From NCBI RefSeq assembly GCF_025150245.1, contig NZ_CP102279.1, forward strand, positions 1,733,423-1,797,422: DNA of 64,000 nucleotides, in the 5' to 3' direction. This document shows positions 25,555 through 34,812 of this stretch, in pieces. Source of the stretch: Dorea formicigenerans (lineage in GTDB: Bacteria; Bacillota; Clostridia; Lachnospirales; Lachnospiraceae). A program made the translations under genes and the position numbers. The notes beneath the pieces were generated by a model. It had not been told where the DNA came from, made no database searches, and was given only the letters and a program-made list of their open reading frames with translations. Position 1 is the stretch's first letter, and every line of letters begins with the position of its first letter.

Positions 25555-26508
25555 CTATCCTTTCAACTGCTCATCAATGCGCTCTGCCAGATTATTCAGA
25601 ATATCCTGCGGCGTACCTGTCATAGTAACTCCAGAAGCTTTTTCATGTCCACCGCCGCCAAAATATCCTGCAATCTTGCTTACATCAACTTCATTCCCAG
25701 AACGAAGGCTGACTTTAAATACATTCTGATCCAGCTCATACATAAAAATAGCAACTTCCACGCCTCTGGTATTACGGAGCTGGCTTACAATCCCGTCAAG
25801 ATCTTTTGGCTTTACACCATAGAAATCCATGACTTTCTTACGAATATAGGAGACGATACATTTTCCTTCCATGAACAAAAAGCTCTCCACCAGTGCACGT
25901 CCGAAAATCTGCATTCTCGCATAAGATTTTTCATAAAATGTATCCATAATAAGATCTGCCGCATCAATTCCAGTCTCCAGAAGTTCTGCCGCCGCACGAA
26001 ATGTAGATGGTCCGGCACAGGAATACTGAAATACTCCTGTATCATGTACGATTCCTAGATACAGTGCTTCTGCAATCTCTTTTGTAATCTTATCTTTATC
26101 AATCAGATTGTAAACAAGCTCTGAAGTGGAGCTTGCATCTGGTACAACATAATTATCCTGTGCAAAACAGATATTGCTGACATGATGATCAATACAAAGT
26201 GTATGTCCTGCACTTACGAACAGTGGCACAGAAAACTCCAGTCTTCCGGTATCTCCACAGTCCAGTACAATGAACAGATCATAATGTTTACTCTCGTCAA
26301 TCTCATGTAAAATCTCATCCGTCCCTTTGATTCTGTAAAATGTAGATGGGATTTCCTCCAGAAAAACGTCCACTTCTTTGTCTGGATAATTATTTTGGAT
26401 ATACTGATACATTGCCATACAGGATCCGACACAGTCGCCATCCGGACGCACATGTCCTCCGATGGCGATTGTTTTTGCCGGTTCCAGAATCTTATTCAGA
26501 TTCAACAT
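25555..26508 (-). CDS. nrnA: DHH-family phosphoesterase, oligoribonuclease/pAp phosphatase (NrnA)
   Basis: Degrades very short RNAs and probably dephosphorylates 3'-phosphoadenosine 5'-phosphate, the activities known for NrnA. About 317 residues. The DHH domain shows HVRPDGDCVGS, VLDCGDTGRL and CIDHHVSN. The DHHA1 domain ends in GGGGHEKASGV. I chose the ATG at 26508, spaced 8 bp from AAGG. Two codons just upstream (GTG, ATG) are also in frame and would overlap rbfA slightly more. The gene follows rbfA as in other Firmicutes. Confidence 0.93.
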   Translation of the reverse strand: MLNLNKILEPAKTIAIGGHVRPDGDCVGSCMAMYQYIQNNYPDKEVDVFLEEIPSTFYRIKGTDEILHEIDESKHYDLFIVLDCGDTGRLEFSVPLFVSAGHTLCIDHHVSNICFAQDNYVVPDASSTSELVYNLIDKDKITKEIAEALYLGIVHDTGVFQYSCAGPSTFRAAAELLETGIDAADLIMDTFYEKSYARMQIFGRALVESFLFMEGKCIVSYIRKKVMDFYGVKPKDLDGIVSQLRNTRGVEVAIFMYELDQNVFKVSLRSGNEVDVSKIAGYFGGGGHEKASGVTMTGTPQDILNNLAERIDEQLKG

Positions 26509-26881
26509 CTTCATCACCTTCTGTGTTCAGATCTTTTGTTACTTCATCAATCTTCTTGGACATGTTAACACCATACTCAATAGACTGATCCAGAATGAAC
26601 TGAATCTCCGGAGTGTTTCGCATATTCAGAGTTCTTGCCAGTTCGCGGCGGATAAATCCTTCTGCACTTCTCAGTCCTTTGATCGTATCCTCCTGCGCCT
26701 TTACGTCACCGAGAACACTGATATATGCTTTACATGTCTTAAGATCTGGTGCCACCTCGACTGCTACAACAGATGTCCACGGAGCTACCCGCGGGTCCTT
26801 TAAGCCCCGGCGGATAATCTCACTGAGTTCACGCTGTACTTCAATGTTCACTCTTGTATTCTTAATACTTCTTTTTCTCAA
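26492..26881 (-). CDS. rbfA: Ribosome-binding factor A
   Basis: A small KH-like assembly factor of the 30S subunit, 129 residues. Motifs RINVEVQRELSEI-like (here TRVNIEVQRELSEIIRRG), DLKTCKAYISVLGD and LARTLNMRNTPEIQFILD are typical. An acidic C-terminal tail is present. It overlaps the start of nrnA and follows infB by 41 bp, the conserved order. Confidence 0.96.
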   Translation of the reverse strand: MRKRSIKNTRVNIEVQRELSEIIRRGLKDPRVAPWTSVVAVEVAPDLKTCKAYISVLGDVKAQEDTIKGLRSAEGFIRRELARTLNMRNTPEIQFILDQSIEYGVNMSKKIDEVTKDLNTEGDEDVESE

Positions 26882-26922
26882 TTTCTATTCCTCCTAAGAG
26901 AAGGCTTTTCACATGATTTCCC

Positions 26923-29727
26923 TTATCTTGGAACCTCTACCATCTTGAAGGCTTCTACAAGGTCACCCTCTTTGATATCATTGAAGTTTGCAAATACGAA
27001 ACCACACTCATAGCCTGCTTTTACTTCTTTTACATCATCTTTGAAACGTTTCAGAGACGCAAGCGGTCCTTCAAAGATCACAATTCCATCTCTTGTCAGA
27101 CGAACTGAGCAGTCACGCTCAAACAAGCCATCCAGTACATAGGAACCTGCAATAGTTCCGACACCGGAAGCCTTGAATGTCTGACGCACTTCTGCATGAC
27201 CAAGTACTTTTTCTTCGAATACCGGATCAAGCATTCCTTTCATAGCTGCCTCTACATCCTCAATCGCATTATAGATGACACGATACAGACGTACATCTAC
27301 GCCCTCTCGCTCTGCTGTTTCTTTTGCAGTTGCATCCGGACGTACGTTAAATCCAATGATAATTGCATTAGATGCAGATGCAAGGCTGACATCAGACTCA
27401 TTGATTGCACCAACACCACCATGGATTACTTTTACAATAACTTCGTCGTTAGACAGCTTCAGAAGGCTCTGTTTTACAGCCTCCACAGATCCCTGTACAT
27501 CAGCCTTAACGATCAGATCAAGTTCTTTTAAATTACCTTCCTGAATCTGTGTAAACAGATCATCCAGGGAAAGTTTTGACTTTGTATCTTCAAGAAGTTT
27601 CACTTTATTCTGAGCAATAAATGTCTCAGCAAAGCTTCTTGCCTCTTTTTCATTCTTACAGCATACTACAACTTCTCCTGCATTCGGCACATCATCAAGT
27701 CCAAGAATCTCTACTGGAACAGATGGACCTGCCTCTTTGACACGTCTTCCCTTGTCATCCATCATAGCTCTTACTTTACCATGTGCAGAACCTGCTGCAA
27801 TTGCATCTCCGACACGGAGTGTACCTTTCTGCACAAGCACAGTTGCGACCGGACCTCTTCCTTTATCAAGCTGTGCTTCCAATACAAGACCTCTTGCACG
27901 GCGGTTCGGATTTGCTTTTAATTCCATAACCTCTGCAGTCAGAAGGATCATTTCCATCAGTTCTTCCAGACCTTCTCCTGTCTTAGCAGATACCGGAACA
28001 AAAATAGTACTTCCACCCCAGTCCTCTGCAATCAATTCATACTCTGTCAATTCCTGTTTTACACGATCAACATTAGCACTCGGTTTATCAATCTTGTTGA
28101 CAGCTACAATAATCTCAACACCTGCAGCTTTTGCATGGTTGATAGCCTCAACAGTCTGTGGCATGACACCATCATCTGCTGCGACAACAAGGATTGCGAT
28201 ATCTGTAGAACTTGCTCCACGCATACGCATTGCTGTAAACGCCTCATGTCCCGGTGTGTCCAGGAATGTGATTTTTTCTCCATTTACCTCTACAACAGAA
28301 GCACCAATGTGCTGTGTGATACCACCAGCCTCTCGGTCGATGACATTTGTCTGACGGATAGCGTCCAAAAGGGAAGTCTTACCGTGGTCAACGTGACCCA
28401 TGACACAGACTACAGGTGGACGTTTTTTCATCTTGCTTTCATCCTCTTCGTCCTCTTTAAGAAGTTCTTCAATCACATCAACAACTTCCTCTTTTTCACA
28501 AAGAACATCAAACTCCAATGCGATTTCTTCAGCTGTCTCGTAATCAATTTCCTGATTGACTGTTACGATTTTACCCTGCATGAAGAGTTTCTTTACAATA
28601 ACCGAAGGAACAATCTTCATCTTATCTGCAAGTTCCTGAATCGTCAGAACCTCTGGAATCGTGATAGATTTGATCTGCTCTTCCTGTTTCTGCTCTTTCT
28701 TCTCCGGTTTCTGAAGCTGAGTCTTTGGCTCATTCTTGCCCTTCTTACCTTTTCCTACGCGGTCTTCGTCATGGCGGAAGTCTTTATCTTTCTTCTTAAA
28801 GTCATCCTTACCTTTTCCTTTGTTTCTCTGTGGCTTCTGACCTTCCACGATTGGCTCTGGAATTGCCGGACTGTTCTTGCGGTTGTCACGTCTGTCATCA
28901 CGTCCACGATTATCACGTCTGTCATCACGTCCGCCCTGATTACGATTGTCGCGTCTGTCATCTCTTCTGTCATCACGTCCGCCCTGATTACGATTGTCGC
29001 GGTTATCTCTTCTGTCATCGCGTCCGCCCTGATTACGGTTATCGCGTCTGTCATCACGTCCACGATTATCACGTCTGTCATCACGTCCGCCCTGATTACG
29101 GTTATCGCGTCTGTCATCTCTTCTGTCATCACGTCCACGATTATCTCTTCTTTCGTCGCGGTTATCACGATTTCCCTGAGAACGGTTTTCTTTTCTTTCC
29201 TGCTCTTTTTTCTCCTGTTCCAGTCTCTTCTTCTGCGCGGCTGCAGCTGCTTCTGCCTCATGCATCTGCTGAACCTGTTGACGGATTCTGTCCGGACGTG
29301 GACGAATTGGCTGGGATGGTCTTTCATCTCTTACTTCTTTGCGTCCATTCTGGGATTTTCCATTTTTATTTCCACCGTTTGAACGGTTATCTCTCTTATC
29401 ATCACGTCCAGTCTGAGAACGGTTATCGCGTCTGTCGTCACGTCCCTGACCCTGACGCTTTCCACCCTGTCTTCCACCACTCTGGGTGTTCTGCGGGCGG
29501 AATACCTGGACGATTTTTTTCTTCTTTGGTGCGTCAGATTTTTCCTCTTCTGCTTTTTCGGCATTTGCCTTTGGTGCAAATGCTTTTCTTACCATATCTG
29601 CTTCTGCCTCGTCGATGGTACTCATATGTGTCTTGGCTTCCACATCCTTTTTATTCAGGAACTCAACAAGCTCTTTGCTCGGCTTATCAAGTTCTTTCGC
29701 TAACTCATATATTTTGATTTTTGACAT
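26923..29727 (-). CDS. infB: Translation initiation factor IF-2 with very charged repeat domain
   Basis: The GTPase that places initiator tRNA on the 30S subunit, about 934 residues. The start is the ATG at 29727, eight bases after GGAGG. An in-frame GTG lies two codons upstream. An IF2-N helical domain (about 1-50) is followed by a low-complexity region of about 270 residues. It is rich in Arg, Asp, Asn and Gly, with repeated GRDDRRDNR units (about 180-290). A second IF2-N domain, the G domain ([31 protein letters not shown]) and domains II-IV follow. The G domain and C-terminus look normal. The repeat domain is unusually long. Confidence 0.97.
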   Translation of the reverse strand: MSKIKIYELAKELDKPSKELVEFLNKKDVEAKTHMSTIDEAEADMVRKAFAPKANAEKAEEEKSDAPKKKKIVQVFRPQNTQSGGRQGGKRQGQGRDDRRDNRSQTGRDDKRDNRSNGGNKNGKSQNGRKEVRDERPSQPIRPRPDRIRQQVQQMHEAEAAAAAQKKRLEQEKKEQERKENRSQGNRDNRDERRDNRGRDDRRDDRRDNRNQGGRDDRRDNRGRDDRRDNRNQGGRDDRRDNRDNRNQGGRDDRRDDRRDNRNQGGRDDRRDNRGRDDRRDNRKNSPAIPEPIVEGQKPQRNKGKGKDDFKKKDKDFRHDEDRVGKGKKGKNEPKTQLQKPEKKEQKQEEQIKSITIPEVLTIQELADKMKIVPSVIVKKLFMQGKIVTVNQEIDYETAEEIALEFDVLCEKEEVVDVIEELLKEDEEDESKMKKRPPVVCVMGHVDHGKTSLLDAIRQTNVIDREAGGITQHIGASVVEVNGEKITFLDTPGHEAFTAMRMRGASSTDIAILVVAADDGVMPQTVEAINHAKAAGVEIIVAVNKIDKPSANVDRVKQELTEYELIAEDWGGSTIFVPVSAKTGEGLEELMEMILLTAEVMELKANPNRRARGLVLEAQLDKGRGPVATVLVQKGTLRVGDAIAAGSAHGKVRAMMDDKGRRVKEAGPSVPVEILGLDDVPNAGEVVVCCKNEKEARSFAETFIAQNKVKLLEDTKSKLSLDDLFTQIQEGNLKELDLIVKADVQGSVEAVKQSLLKLSNDEVIVKVIHGGVGAINESDVSLASASNAIIIGFNVRPDATAKETAEREGVDVRLYRVIYNAIEDVEAAMKGMLDPVFEEKVLGHAEVRQTFKASGVGTIAGSYVLDGLFERDCSVRLTRDGIVIFEGPLASLKRFKDDVKEVKAGYECGFVFANFNDIKEGDLVEAFKMVEVPR
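28880..29165 (-). repeat. Tandem DNA repeats inside infB
   Basis: Imperfect units of 27 and 39 bp encoding GRDDRRDNR with or without NQG. The unit holding TCATCACGTCCGCCCTGATT and close variants occurs about four times, interleaved with shorter units holding CACGATTATC. Such repeats can change number by slippage or recombination without breaking the frame. Confidence 0.8.
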
Positions 29728-29741
29728 ATACACTACCTCCT

Positions 29742-30065
29742 CTATGCAACCGTATTATCTTCTGTCTTCATCTGCTTCATAATTTCCTTCGCAAAACCTT
29801 CGTCCAGTATTGCAAGAGATGCCCGGAATTCCTTTCCCATTGCATGCCCCAAGGTATCTTTATCTTTATAAAAATAGATTGGCACTTCATAAAATTCACA
29901 CATATCCCGGAACTTTTTCTTTGTATTTTCGGAAGCATCTCCTGCCACAATAACAAGCGCTGCTCTTCCTGTCTTTACTTCCTTTTCTGTACAGAACTCT
30001 CCGCTGGCTGTCTTACCTGCCCGCGTTGCAAGCCCGACGAGTGATAAGATCTTATCTGGTTTCAA
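29742..30065 (-). CDS. ylxQ: L7Ae/L30e-family RNA-binding protein YlxQ
   Basis: A 107-residue kink-turn RNA-binding protein of the L7Ae family. Motifs [18 protein letters not shown] and [17 protein letters not shown] are typical of YlxQ. It overlaps ylxR by 14 bp and precedes infB by 14 bp. In Bacillus the protein binds K-turn RNA. The cellular target is not settled. Confidence 0.92.
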   Translation of the reverse strand: MKPDKILSLVGLATRAGKTASGEFCTEKEVKTGRAALVIVAGDASENTKKKFRDMCEFYEVPIYFYKDKDTLGHAMGKEFRASLAILDEGFAKEIMKQMKTEDNTVA

Positions 30066-30330
30066 GCTCTGTCATCTCCTTTTCCAAAGACTCATACACT
30101 TCCTGCGGAATTGCCTGCTTAAAAGATCTCTCAAGGCCCTTACTTTTCACTGCCTTTTTCAGACATTCCTGATTTGGACAAATGTATGCGCCCCGTCCAT
30201 TTTTGCGTCCGGTCGCATCTAACAGAAATTCTCCTTCACTGGTACGGATCACACGGATCATTTCTTTTTTATTCTTCATTTCCTGACATCCCACACACTG
30301 ACGCATAGGAATCTTTTTATTTGCTCCCAA
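30052..30330 (-). CDS. ylxR: YlxR / RnpM family RNA-binding protein
   Basis: A 92-residue protein with MRQCVGCQEMKNKKEMIRV at the N-terminus and the family signature GRKNGRGAYICPNQECL. Homologues in Bacillus bind RNase P RNA and modulate it (RnpM). The Cys residues are in CVGC and CPNQEC positions, a possible metal site. It lies 8 bp after nusA and overlaps ylxQ. Confidence 0.93.
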   Translation of the reverse strand: MGANKKIPMRQCVGCQEMKNKKEMIRVIRTSEGEFLLDATGRKNGRGAYICPNQECLKKAVKSKGLERSFKQAIPQEVYESLEKEMTELETR

Positions 30331-30338
30331 TGAGATTC

Positions 30339-31544
30339 TTACGCCTCCTCACCGTCTTCTTCCGGCTGAACATTAGCTTCTGTTTCATTTTCCGCTTCTG
30401 TATCTACTTCTACATCTGCGTCCTCTGGATATTCTTCATTCTCATCATAAACATCTTCTTCGTACACACCTTCGCCCAGTTCCATATAGTTCTCTGGAAG
30501 CTCACCGGACTCAATTGCCTGTGTCTCGCTCTTGATATCGATCTTATATCCAGTCAGTCTTGCTGCCAGTCTTGCATTCTGTCCTTCTTTACCGATTGCA
30601 AGGGAAAGCTGATAATCCGGTACAATAACGCTTGCTTTCTTCTCATCCGGATCAGCCATAACAGAAATAACTTTTGCAGGGCTTAACGCATTCTCGATCA
30701 GGATTGCCGGATTATCGCTCCAGTTGATGATATCAATCTTCTCGCCGCGAAGTTCATTCACGATCGCATTGACTCTGGCTCCGTTCATACCAACACATGC
30801 TCCGACCGGATCTACATCCGGATCATTAGACCATACCGCAATCTTTGTTCTGCTTCCGGCCTCTCTTGCAATACTCTTAATCTCTACGATTCCGTCTCTA
30901 ACCTCTGTAACCTCAGACTCAAACAGTCTCTTTACAAGTTCCGGATGTGTACGTGATACAAGAATCTTCGGTCCTTTTGTTGTATTCTTTACTTCTACAA
31001 CATAGAGCTTGATGCGCTCTGTTGGTTTGAACACTTCACCTTTGACCTGCTCATTCTCTGTCAGCATAGCATCTGCTTTTCCAAGGTTGATACTTACATT
31101 CTTACCTACATAACGCTGAACGATACCTGTCACGATATCCTTCTCTTTCTCAAAATACTGATCATATACCACTTTCCGCTCTTCCTCGCGGATTTTCTGA
31201 AGGATCAGGTTCTTTGCATTCTGTGTTGCGATACGTCCAAATGATTTGGATTCGATTGGAACACGAACGATATCGCCGAGGTCATAATGTCCATCTAACT
31301 GGCTTGCCTCGTCAAGACTGATCTGCTCAAGCGGATCTTCTACAGTCTCAACAACTGTCTTCTCTGCAAAAAGCTGGTAATCACAAGTATCATGATCCAT
31401 AATAACTTTGATGTTATCTGCTTTACCAAAATGATTCTTACATGCATTTAACAGGGAATTCTCAATTGCATCTAACAGAGTCTCTTTGCTAATTTCTTTT
31501 TCTTTTTCCAAAATATTCAACGCTTCTAATAATTCTGTGTTCAT
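30339..31544 (-). CDS. nusA: Transcription termination/antitermination protein NusA
   Basis: Binds RNA polymerase and nascent RNA to control pausing, termination and antitermination. 401 residues: N-terminal polymerase-binding domain (1-130), S1 domain ([19 protein letters not shown]), then KH1 ([22 protein letters not shown]) and KH2 ([22 protein letters not shown]). The C-terminus has an acidic tail of about 45 residues, mostly Glu/Asp, which is longer than in Bacillus. No proteobacterial AR repeats are present. It follows rimP by 18 bp. Confidence 0.97.
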   Translation of the reverse strand: MNTELLEALNILEKEKEISKETLLDAIENSLLNACKNHFGKADNIKVIMDHDTCDYQLFAEKTVVETVEDPLEQISLDEASQLDGHYDLGDIVRVPIESKSFGRIATQNAKNLILQKIREEERKVVYDQYFEKEKDIVTGIVQRYVGKNVSINLGKADAMLTENEQVKGEVFKPTERIKLYVVEVKNTTKGPKILVSRTHPELVKRLFESEVTEVRDGIVEIKSIAREAGSRTKIAVWSNDPDVDPVGACVGMNGARVNAIVNELRGEKIDIINWSDNPAILIENALSPAKVISVMADPDEKKASVIVPDYQLSLAIGKEGQNARLAARLTGYKIDIKSETQAIESGELPENYMELGEGVYEEDVYDENEEYPEDADVEVDTEAENETEANVQPEEDGEEA

Positions 31545-31562
31545 AGTAATTCTCCTCCTAAT

Positions 31563-32036
31563 CTAAAAATCGAACGCCAGGCGAATAAGCGCAATATCGC
31601 CTTTTTCAAATGTCTTCATAGTTCCATCTTCCAGTTCTATCGTAACTGTTCCTGCCTCATAGTCATAGCTGTCAAGAAGTCCTGTGAATTCTTTCTTCTT
31701 GTCAACCATACGGTAGGTACGTATCTCAACTTCTTTTCCAAGATTACGTTTATAATCTTTCTCCTTCTTAAGAGGTCTTCCAAGTCCAGGAGAGCTGACC
31801 TCCAGAACATAAGAATCTTCAATAAAATCTTTTTCATCTAAAATATCTGATAATCTGCGGCTTACAGCTTCGCAGTCGTTCACTGTAATTCCGCCCGGTT
31901 TGTCAATGTAAGCCCGCAGATACCACATGCTGCCTTCTTTTACATACTCTACATCTACCAGTTCAAATTCCAGTTCCTCCATGATCGGATTCAGGATTTC
32001 TTCCGTCTTCTGCTCATAAATTTCTCTTTTTGACAA
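31563..32036 (-). CDS. rimP: Ribosome maturation factor RimP
   Basis: Assembly factor for the 30S subunit, 157 residues. The N-terminal alpha/beta domain has LEFELVDVEYVKEGSMWYLR and VNDCEAVSRRLSDILDE. The motif YVLEVSSPGLGRPLKKEKDY and an SH3-like C-terminal domain follow. The start codon is TTG at 32036, preceded by GGAGGAAATTAGAACA. It is the first gene of the nusA-infB operon and is preceded by a sigma-A promoter and a two-hairpin leader. Confidence 0.94.
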   Translation of the reverse strand: MSKREIYEQKTEEILNPIMEELEFELVDVEYVKEGSMWYLRAYIDKPGGITVNDCEAVSRRLSDILDEKDFIEDSYVLEVSSPGLGRPLKKEKDYKRNLGKEVEIRTYRMVDKKKEFTGLLDSYDYEAGTVTIELEDGTMKTFEKGDIALIRLAFDF

Positions 32037-32062
32037 TGTTCTAATTTCCTCCTTACTGTGTC

Positions 32063-32126
32063 AAAGACTTCTTGTCTTTTTACACACCCATGCAACAAAG
32101 AAGAGTGAACTTACGTCCACTCTTCT
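32063..32126 (-). promoter_or_regulatory. Two-hairpin leader of the rimP-nusA operon
   Basis: A 9-bp stem AGAAGAGTG/CACTCTTCT (32099-32126) and a smaller AAAGAC/GTCTTT hairpin (32063-32079) precede the ribosome binding site. The first could be an attenuator, since a short T-rich stretch follows it on the minus strand. Function not known. Confidence 0.45.
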
Positions 32127-32152
32127 GCCGATTCCTATGTTACTATTCCAAT

Positions 32153-32181
32153 AGTATAGCACTACAAACCCTAAAAATCAA
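32153..32181 (-). promoter_or_regulatory. Sigma-A promoter of rimP-nusA-infB operon
   Basis: Minus strand TTGATT (32176-32181), 17 bp, TATACT (32153-32158), about 117 bp upstream of the TTG start of rimP. Confidence 0.75.
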
Positions 32182-32253
32182 GGCTTTTTTATATTTACAT
32201 CAATCTTTTCCAAAGACTTTTCCAGCGACTACGCTGCGATTCCCCTTAAGTCT

Positions 32254-33510
32254 TTAATCACGATCGTTCGTAAGTTTTAACTTATCCAGTATATAAAAGA
32301 TCAGACTCAGAATCATGGCAACTACACACGCCAGTACCATTCCCGTAAGCTGTACATCCCCAAAATTTACTGCAATACCGGAAAGTCCTGTTACAAACAC
32401 AACACTTGTCAGTGTCAGGTTTCTGGATTTACCATAGTCTACCTGCGCGTCTACAAGAATCCTAATTCCGGAAGCTCCTATCATTCCATACAAAAGGAAG
32501 GAGATTCCTCCGATGACCGGTCCCGGAATCGTCTGGATCAGCATGGACAACTTCCCGACAAAGGAACAGATAATGGAAAGCACTGCTGCCCCTGCAATAA
32601 CGCGCACGCTATATACCTTTGTCACTGCCATAACTCCGATATTCTCACCGTAAGTCGTTGTCGGGACGGAACCGATCAGACCTGAAAGCATCGTTGAAAA
32701 GTTATCTCCAAACAGAGATCTGTGAAGCCCCGGATCCTTTAACAGATCCCGTCCGATAATCTTGCCGGTCACAACCTGATGTCCGATATGCTCTGAGGTA
32801 ATAACAAGTAATACCGGAAGGATCATAAGAATTGCTCCCATATCAAACTTTGCAGGTTGGAAGTTTGGCAGGGCGAACCAGGAAGCTGCTGCTACCTGTG
32901 AGAAATCTAAGATTCCAAGACAGAACGCTGCCACATATCCTGCAATAACTGCGATCAGGATTGGGATTACAGATAAAAAGCCACGGAATAAAATATTTCC
33001 AAATATCGCAACACCAAGTGTCACTAAAAATACAATTACATTTTTCATATCCGGCTTGTCGCAAAGAAGTCCCGCATTGCTTGCTGCAGAGCCGGATAAC
33101 TCCAGTCCGATCAAAGCAACGACCGGTCCCATAGCTGCAGGCGGCAGAACCACGTCAATCCATTCTGTTCCACATTTATAAATAATAAAAGAAAGAATAC
33201 AGCCGCAGAAACCGACTGCCACGAATCCTCCCAGGGCATAGGAATAACCCATTTTACTAATAACGATTCCTGCCGGTGCAAGAAATGCAAAGCTGGAACC
33301 TAAGTATGCCGGCGCCTTCCCCTTGGTCACTGTCATAAAAATCAAAGTTCCCACACCGTTCATAAATAACACAATTGCCGGATTGATCCCGAAAATGAAC
33401 GGTACAAGCACAGATGCGCCGAACATGGCAAACATGTGCTGAATGCTGAGCGGCAAGAGCAGCTTAAATGGCACCTTGTCCTCAACCTGAATGATCTTCC
33501 TCTCACTCAT
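32254..33510 (-). CDS. uraA: Uracil/xanthine permease, NCS2 family
   Basis: A 418-residue polytopic transporter with about 12-14 membrane helices. Family markers are PFKLLLPLSIQHMFAMFGASVLVP at the N-terminus, AYLGSSFAFLAPA, LSGLIGSVPTTTYGENIGV (substrate-binding helices) and GGISFLLYGMIGASGIR. The SVPTTTYGEN motif fits uracil carriers such as UraA/PyrP. It is transcribed alone, divergent from the 80-aa orphan gene. No PyrR-binding leader is obvious, so pyrimidine control is not shown by the sequence. Confidence 0.9.
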   Translation of the reverse strand: MSERKIIQVEDKVPFKLLLPLSIQHMFAMFGASVLVPFIFGINPAIVLFMNGVGTLIFMTVTKGKAPAYLGSSFAFLAPAGIVISKMGYSYALGGFVAVGFCGCILSFIIYKCGTEWIDVVLPPAAMGPVVALIGLELSGSAASNAGLLCDKPDMKNVIVFLVTLGVAIFGNILFRGFLSVIPILIAVIAGYVAAFCLGILDFSQVAAASWFALPNFQPAKFDMGAILMILPVLLVITSEHIGHQVVTGKIIGRDLLKDPGLHRSLFGDNFSTMLSGLIGSVPTTTYGENIGVMAVTKVYSVRVIAGAAVLSIICSFVGKLSMLIQTIPGPVIGGISFLLYGMIGASGIRILVDAQVDYGKSRNLTLTSVVFVTGLSGIAVNFGDVQLTGMVLACVVAMILSLIFYILDKLKLTNDRD

Positions 33511-33535
33511 CTTAAATCCTCCTCATAGTTTGGTA

Positions 33536-33564
33536 TTGAAACCACATTTTTTCTATTGTATAAT
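33536..33564 (+). promoter_or_regulatory. Sigma-A promoter of the 80-aa gene
   Basis: TTGAAA (33536-33541), 17 bp, TATAAT (33559-33564). Transcription would begin near 33571, so an in-frame ATG at 33563 cannot be the start. Confidence 0.75.
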
Positions 33565-33601
33565 GAAACATCATAAAAACAAAGGAGATTTTAAAATATT
33601 T

Positions 33602-33844
33602 ATGAATTTTAATCAGATTGCAATGCTCCAGAAGTTAAAAAGCAGCATGGATCGTTTCCGCAACAATCATCCGAAGTTTCCACTTTTCTTAAAAGCCGTC
33701 GTTGGAAATGCACTGGAAGAAGGAACCCTTGTGGAAATCAATGTCACAACTCCTGAAGGGAAGAATTACTGTACGAATTTAAAATTAAAACAGGAAGATC
33801 TGGAATTTTTCCAGACATTGAGTGAAATGGGAAGCCAACATTAA
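33602..33844 (+). CDS. Conserved small hypothetical protein (80 aa)
   Basis: A protein of 80 residues that I do not recognise. The N-terminal half is a basic amphipathic helix (IAMLQKLKSSMDRFRNNHP). The second half holds strands TLVEINVTTPEGKNY and NLKLKQEDLEFFQTL. There is no signal peptide, membrane helix or Cys pair. The ATG at 33602 follows AAAGGAG at a long spacing of 14 bp. It has a good promoter and a terminator overlapping its stop, so it is a genuine single-gene unit. Similar small proteins occur in Lachnospiraceae, to my recollection, without a named function. Confidence 0.75.
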   Translation: MNFNQIAMLQKLKSSMDRFRNNHPKFPLFLKAVVGNALEEGTLVEINVTTPEGKNYCTNLKLKQEDLEFFQTLSEMGSQH

Positions 33845-33862
33845 TGTCAGCTTCCCATTTTC
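33827..33862. terminator. Shared terminator of the 80-aa gene and nudC
   Basis: TGGGAAGC/GCTTCCCA around a partly palindromic loop, followed by TTTTCTTTATA on the plus strand. It overlaps the stop of the 80-aa gene and lies next to the nudC stop on the other strand. Confidence 0.75.
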
Positions 33863-33863
33863 T

Positions 33864-34736
33864 TTATATTGTATATCCGTCACGAAACACCATCATCATC
33901 TCGTTAGTCAGACTGATGTCGTCCGGCTCTGCCGGAATCTGATTCCGTTCGAACCATTCGGCAAGTGCCAGTTCATTTTCATCTAATTTCACCTGATCCG
34001 ATCCGTCAAGCTCGCAGAAGAATCCCATCAGTAATGTATCTGAAAATGCCCACGGCTGATTCTTATAATAAGTAATATTCTTTACTTTTAAACCAACCTC
34101 TTCCATAACCTCCCGGCTCACAGTCTCTTCCAGTGTTTCACCAATCTCTGTAAATCCCGCAAGAAGTGCATATTTCTTATATTCCCGTCCTGCATACTTG
34201 GACATCAAGATCCGGTCACCGTCAATAACTCCAATAATCACAGCCGGACAGATCTTCGGGAATTCCATCAGTCCACACTTCGGACATTGCATCATCCGTT
34301 CCACATGATCTGGCTTCATCACATTTCCACATCGCCCACAGAACTTGTGATCCTGATACCATCTGGCAAGCTGCCAACCTGTGATTCCTGCAAAGGCCTC
34401 ATACTTTGGAGATACACATCTAAACTCTTGATGATCGATCCACTCGTATCCCATCTGTTCAGATAATATACCGACATTCTCTTTTTTTCCAAGATAATAG
34501 CTTTTATCGTCTACTGCAAATAAATATGTATATTCTGTATCTTCTGCCACATCTTTAGGCATACACTTTTTCAGTTCTTCATAAGTCGGATATGCGATTT
34601 GATTCTCGTTCCCGCCAATTCCTTTTCTCACCAGAACCTTTCTGCCATCATAATATAAAAATCTGCTGCCTGCATCCGGTGCTTTTTTCTGTCCATACTG
34701 ATTATTCAGTTTATGTGGTGCAATATCCTGAATCAT
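33864..34736 (-). CDS. nudC: NAD(+) diphosphatase (Nudix)
   Basis: Hydrolyses NAD(H) and may decap NAD-capped RNA. About 290 residues from the ATG at 34736. The frame is open 39 codons further, but that would overlap the topoisomerase gene. The zinc ribbon reads CGRCGN and CPKCG. The Nudix box is complete: GFTEIGETLEETVSREVMEEVGL (23 positions, with REVMEE). The NudC-specific motif after it is present in the form YYKNQPWAFSDTLLMGF, where the usual SQPWPFPxS is altered (QPWAFSDT). It is co-directional with and 77 bp after the topoisomerase A gene. Confidence 0.92.
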   Translation of the reverse strand: MIQDIAPHKLNNQYGQKKAPDAGSRFLYYDGRKVLVRKGIGGNENQIAYPTYEELKKCMPKDVAEDTEYTYLFAVDDKSYYLGKKENVGILSEQMGYEWIDHQEFRCVSPKYEAFAGITGWQLARWYQDHKFCGRCGNVMKPDHVERMMQCPKCGLMEFPKICPAVIIGVIDGDRILMSKYAGREYKKYALLAGFTEIGETLEETVSREVMEEVGLKVKNITYYKNQPWAFSDTLLMGFFCELDGSDQVKLDENELALAEWFERNQIPAEPDDISLTNEMMMVFRDGYTI

Positions 34737-34812
34737 TTTTGCTGCCTTCTTTCCTGCTGTATCTTGCTCTCTTATAAATGCCCCGGCATGATTGATGCCT
34801 GAGTTTTCACTC

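Noticed and set aside
28880-29165. CRISPR-like regular repeats
   Set aside because: The units are in frame within infB, without unique spacers of constant length. They are coding tandem repeats.
28135-29382. Plus-strand frame of 415 codons opposite infB
   Set aside because: It is antisense to the IF2 gene, composed largely of repeats of the infB repeat tract, and has no ribosome binding site or recognisable domain.
28830-29717. Plus-strand frame of 295 codons opposite infB
   Set aside because: Same cause: the low-complexity repeats of infB keep several frames open. The composition (His/Val/Tyr/Cys-rich) is unlike a protein.
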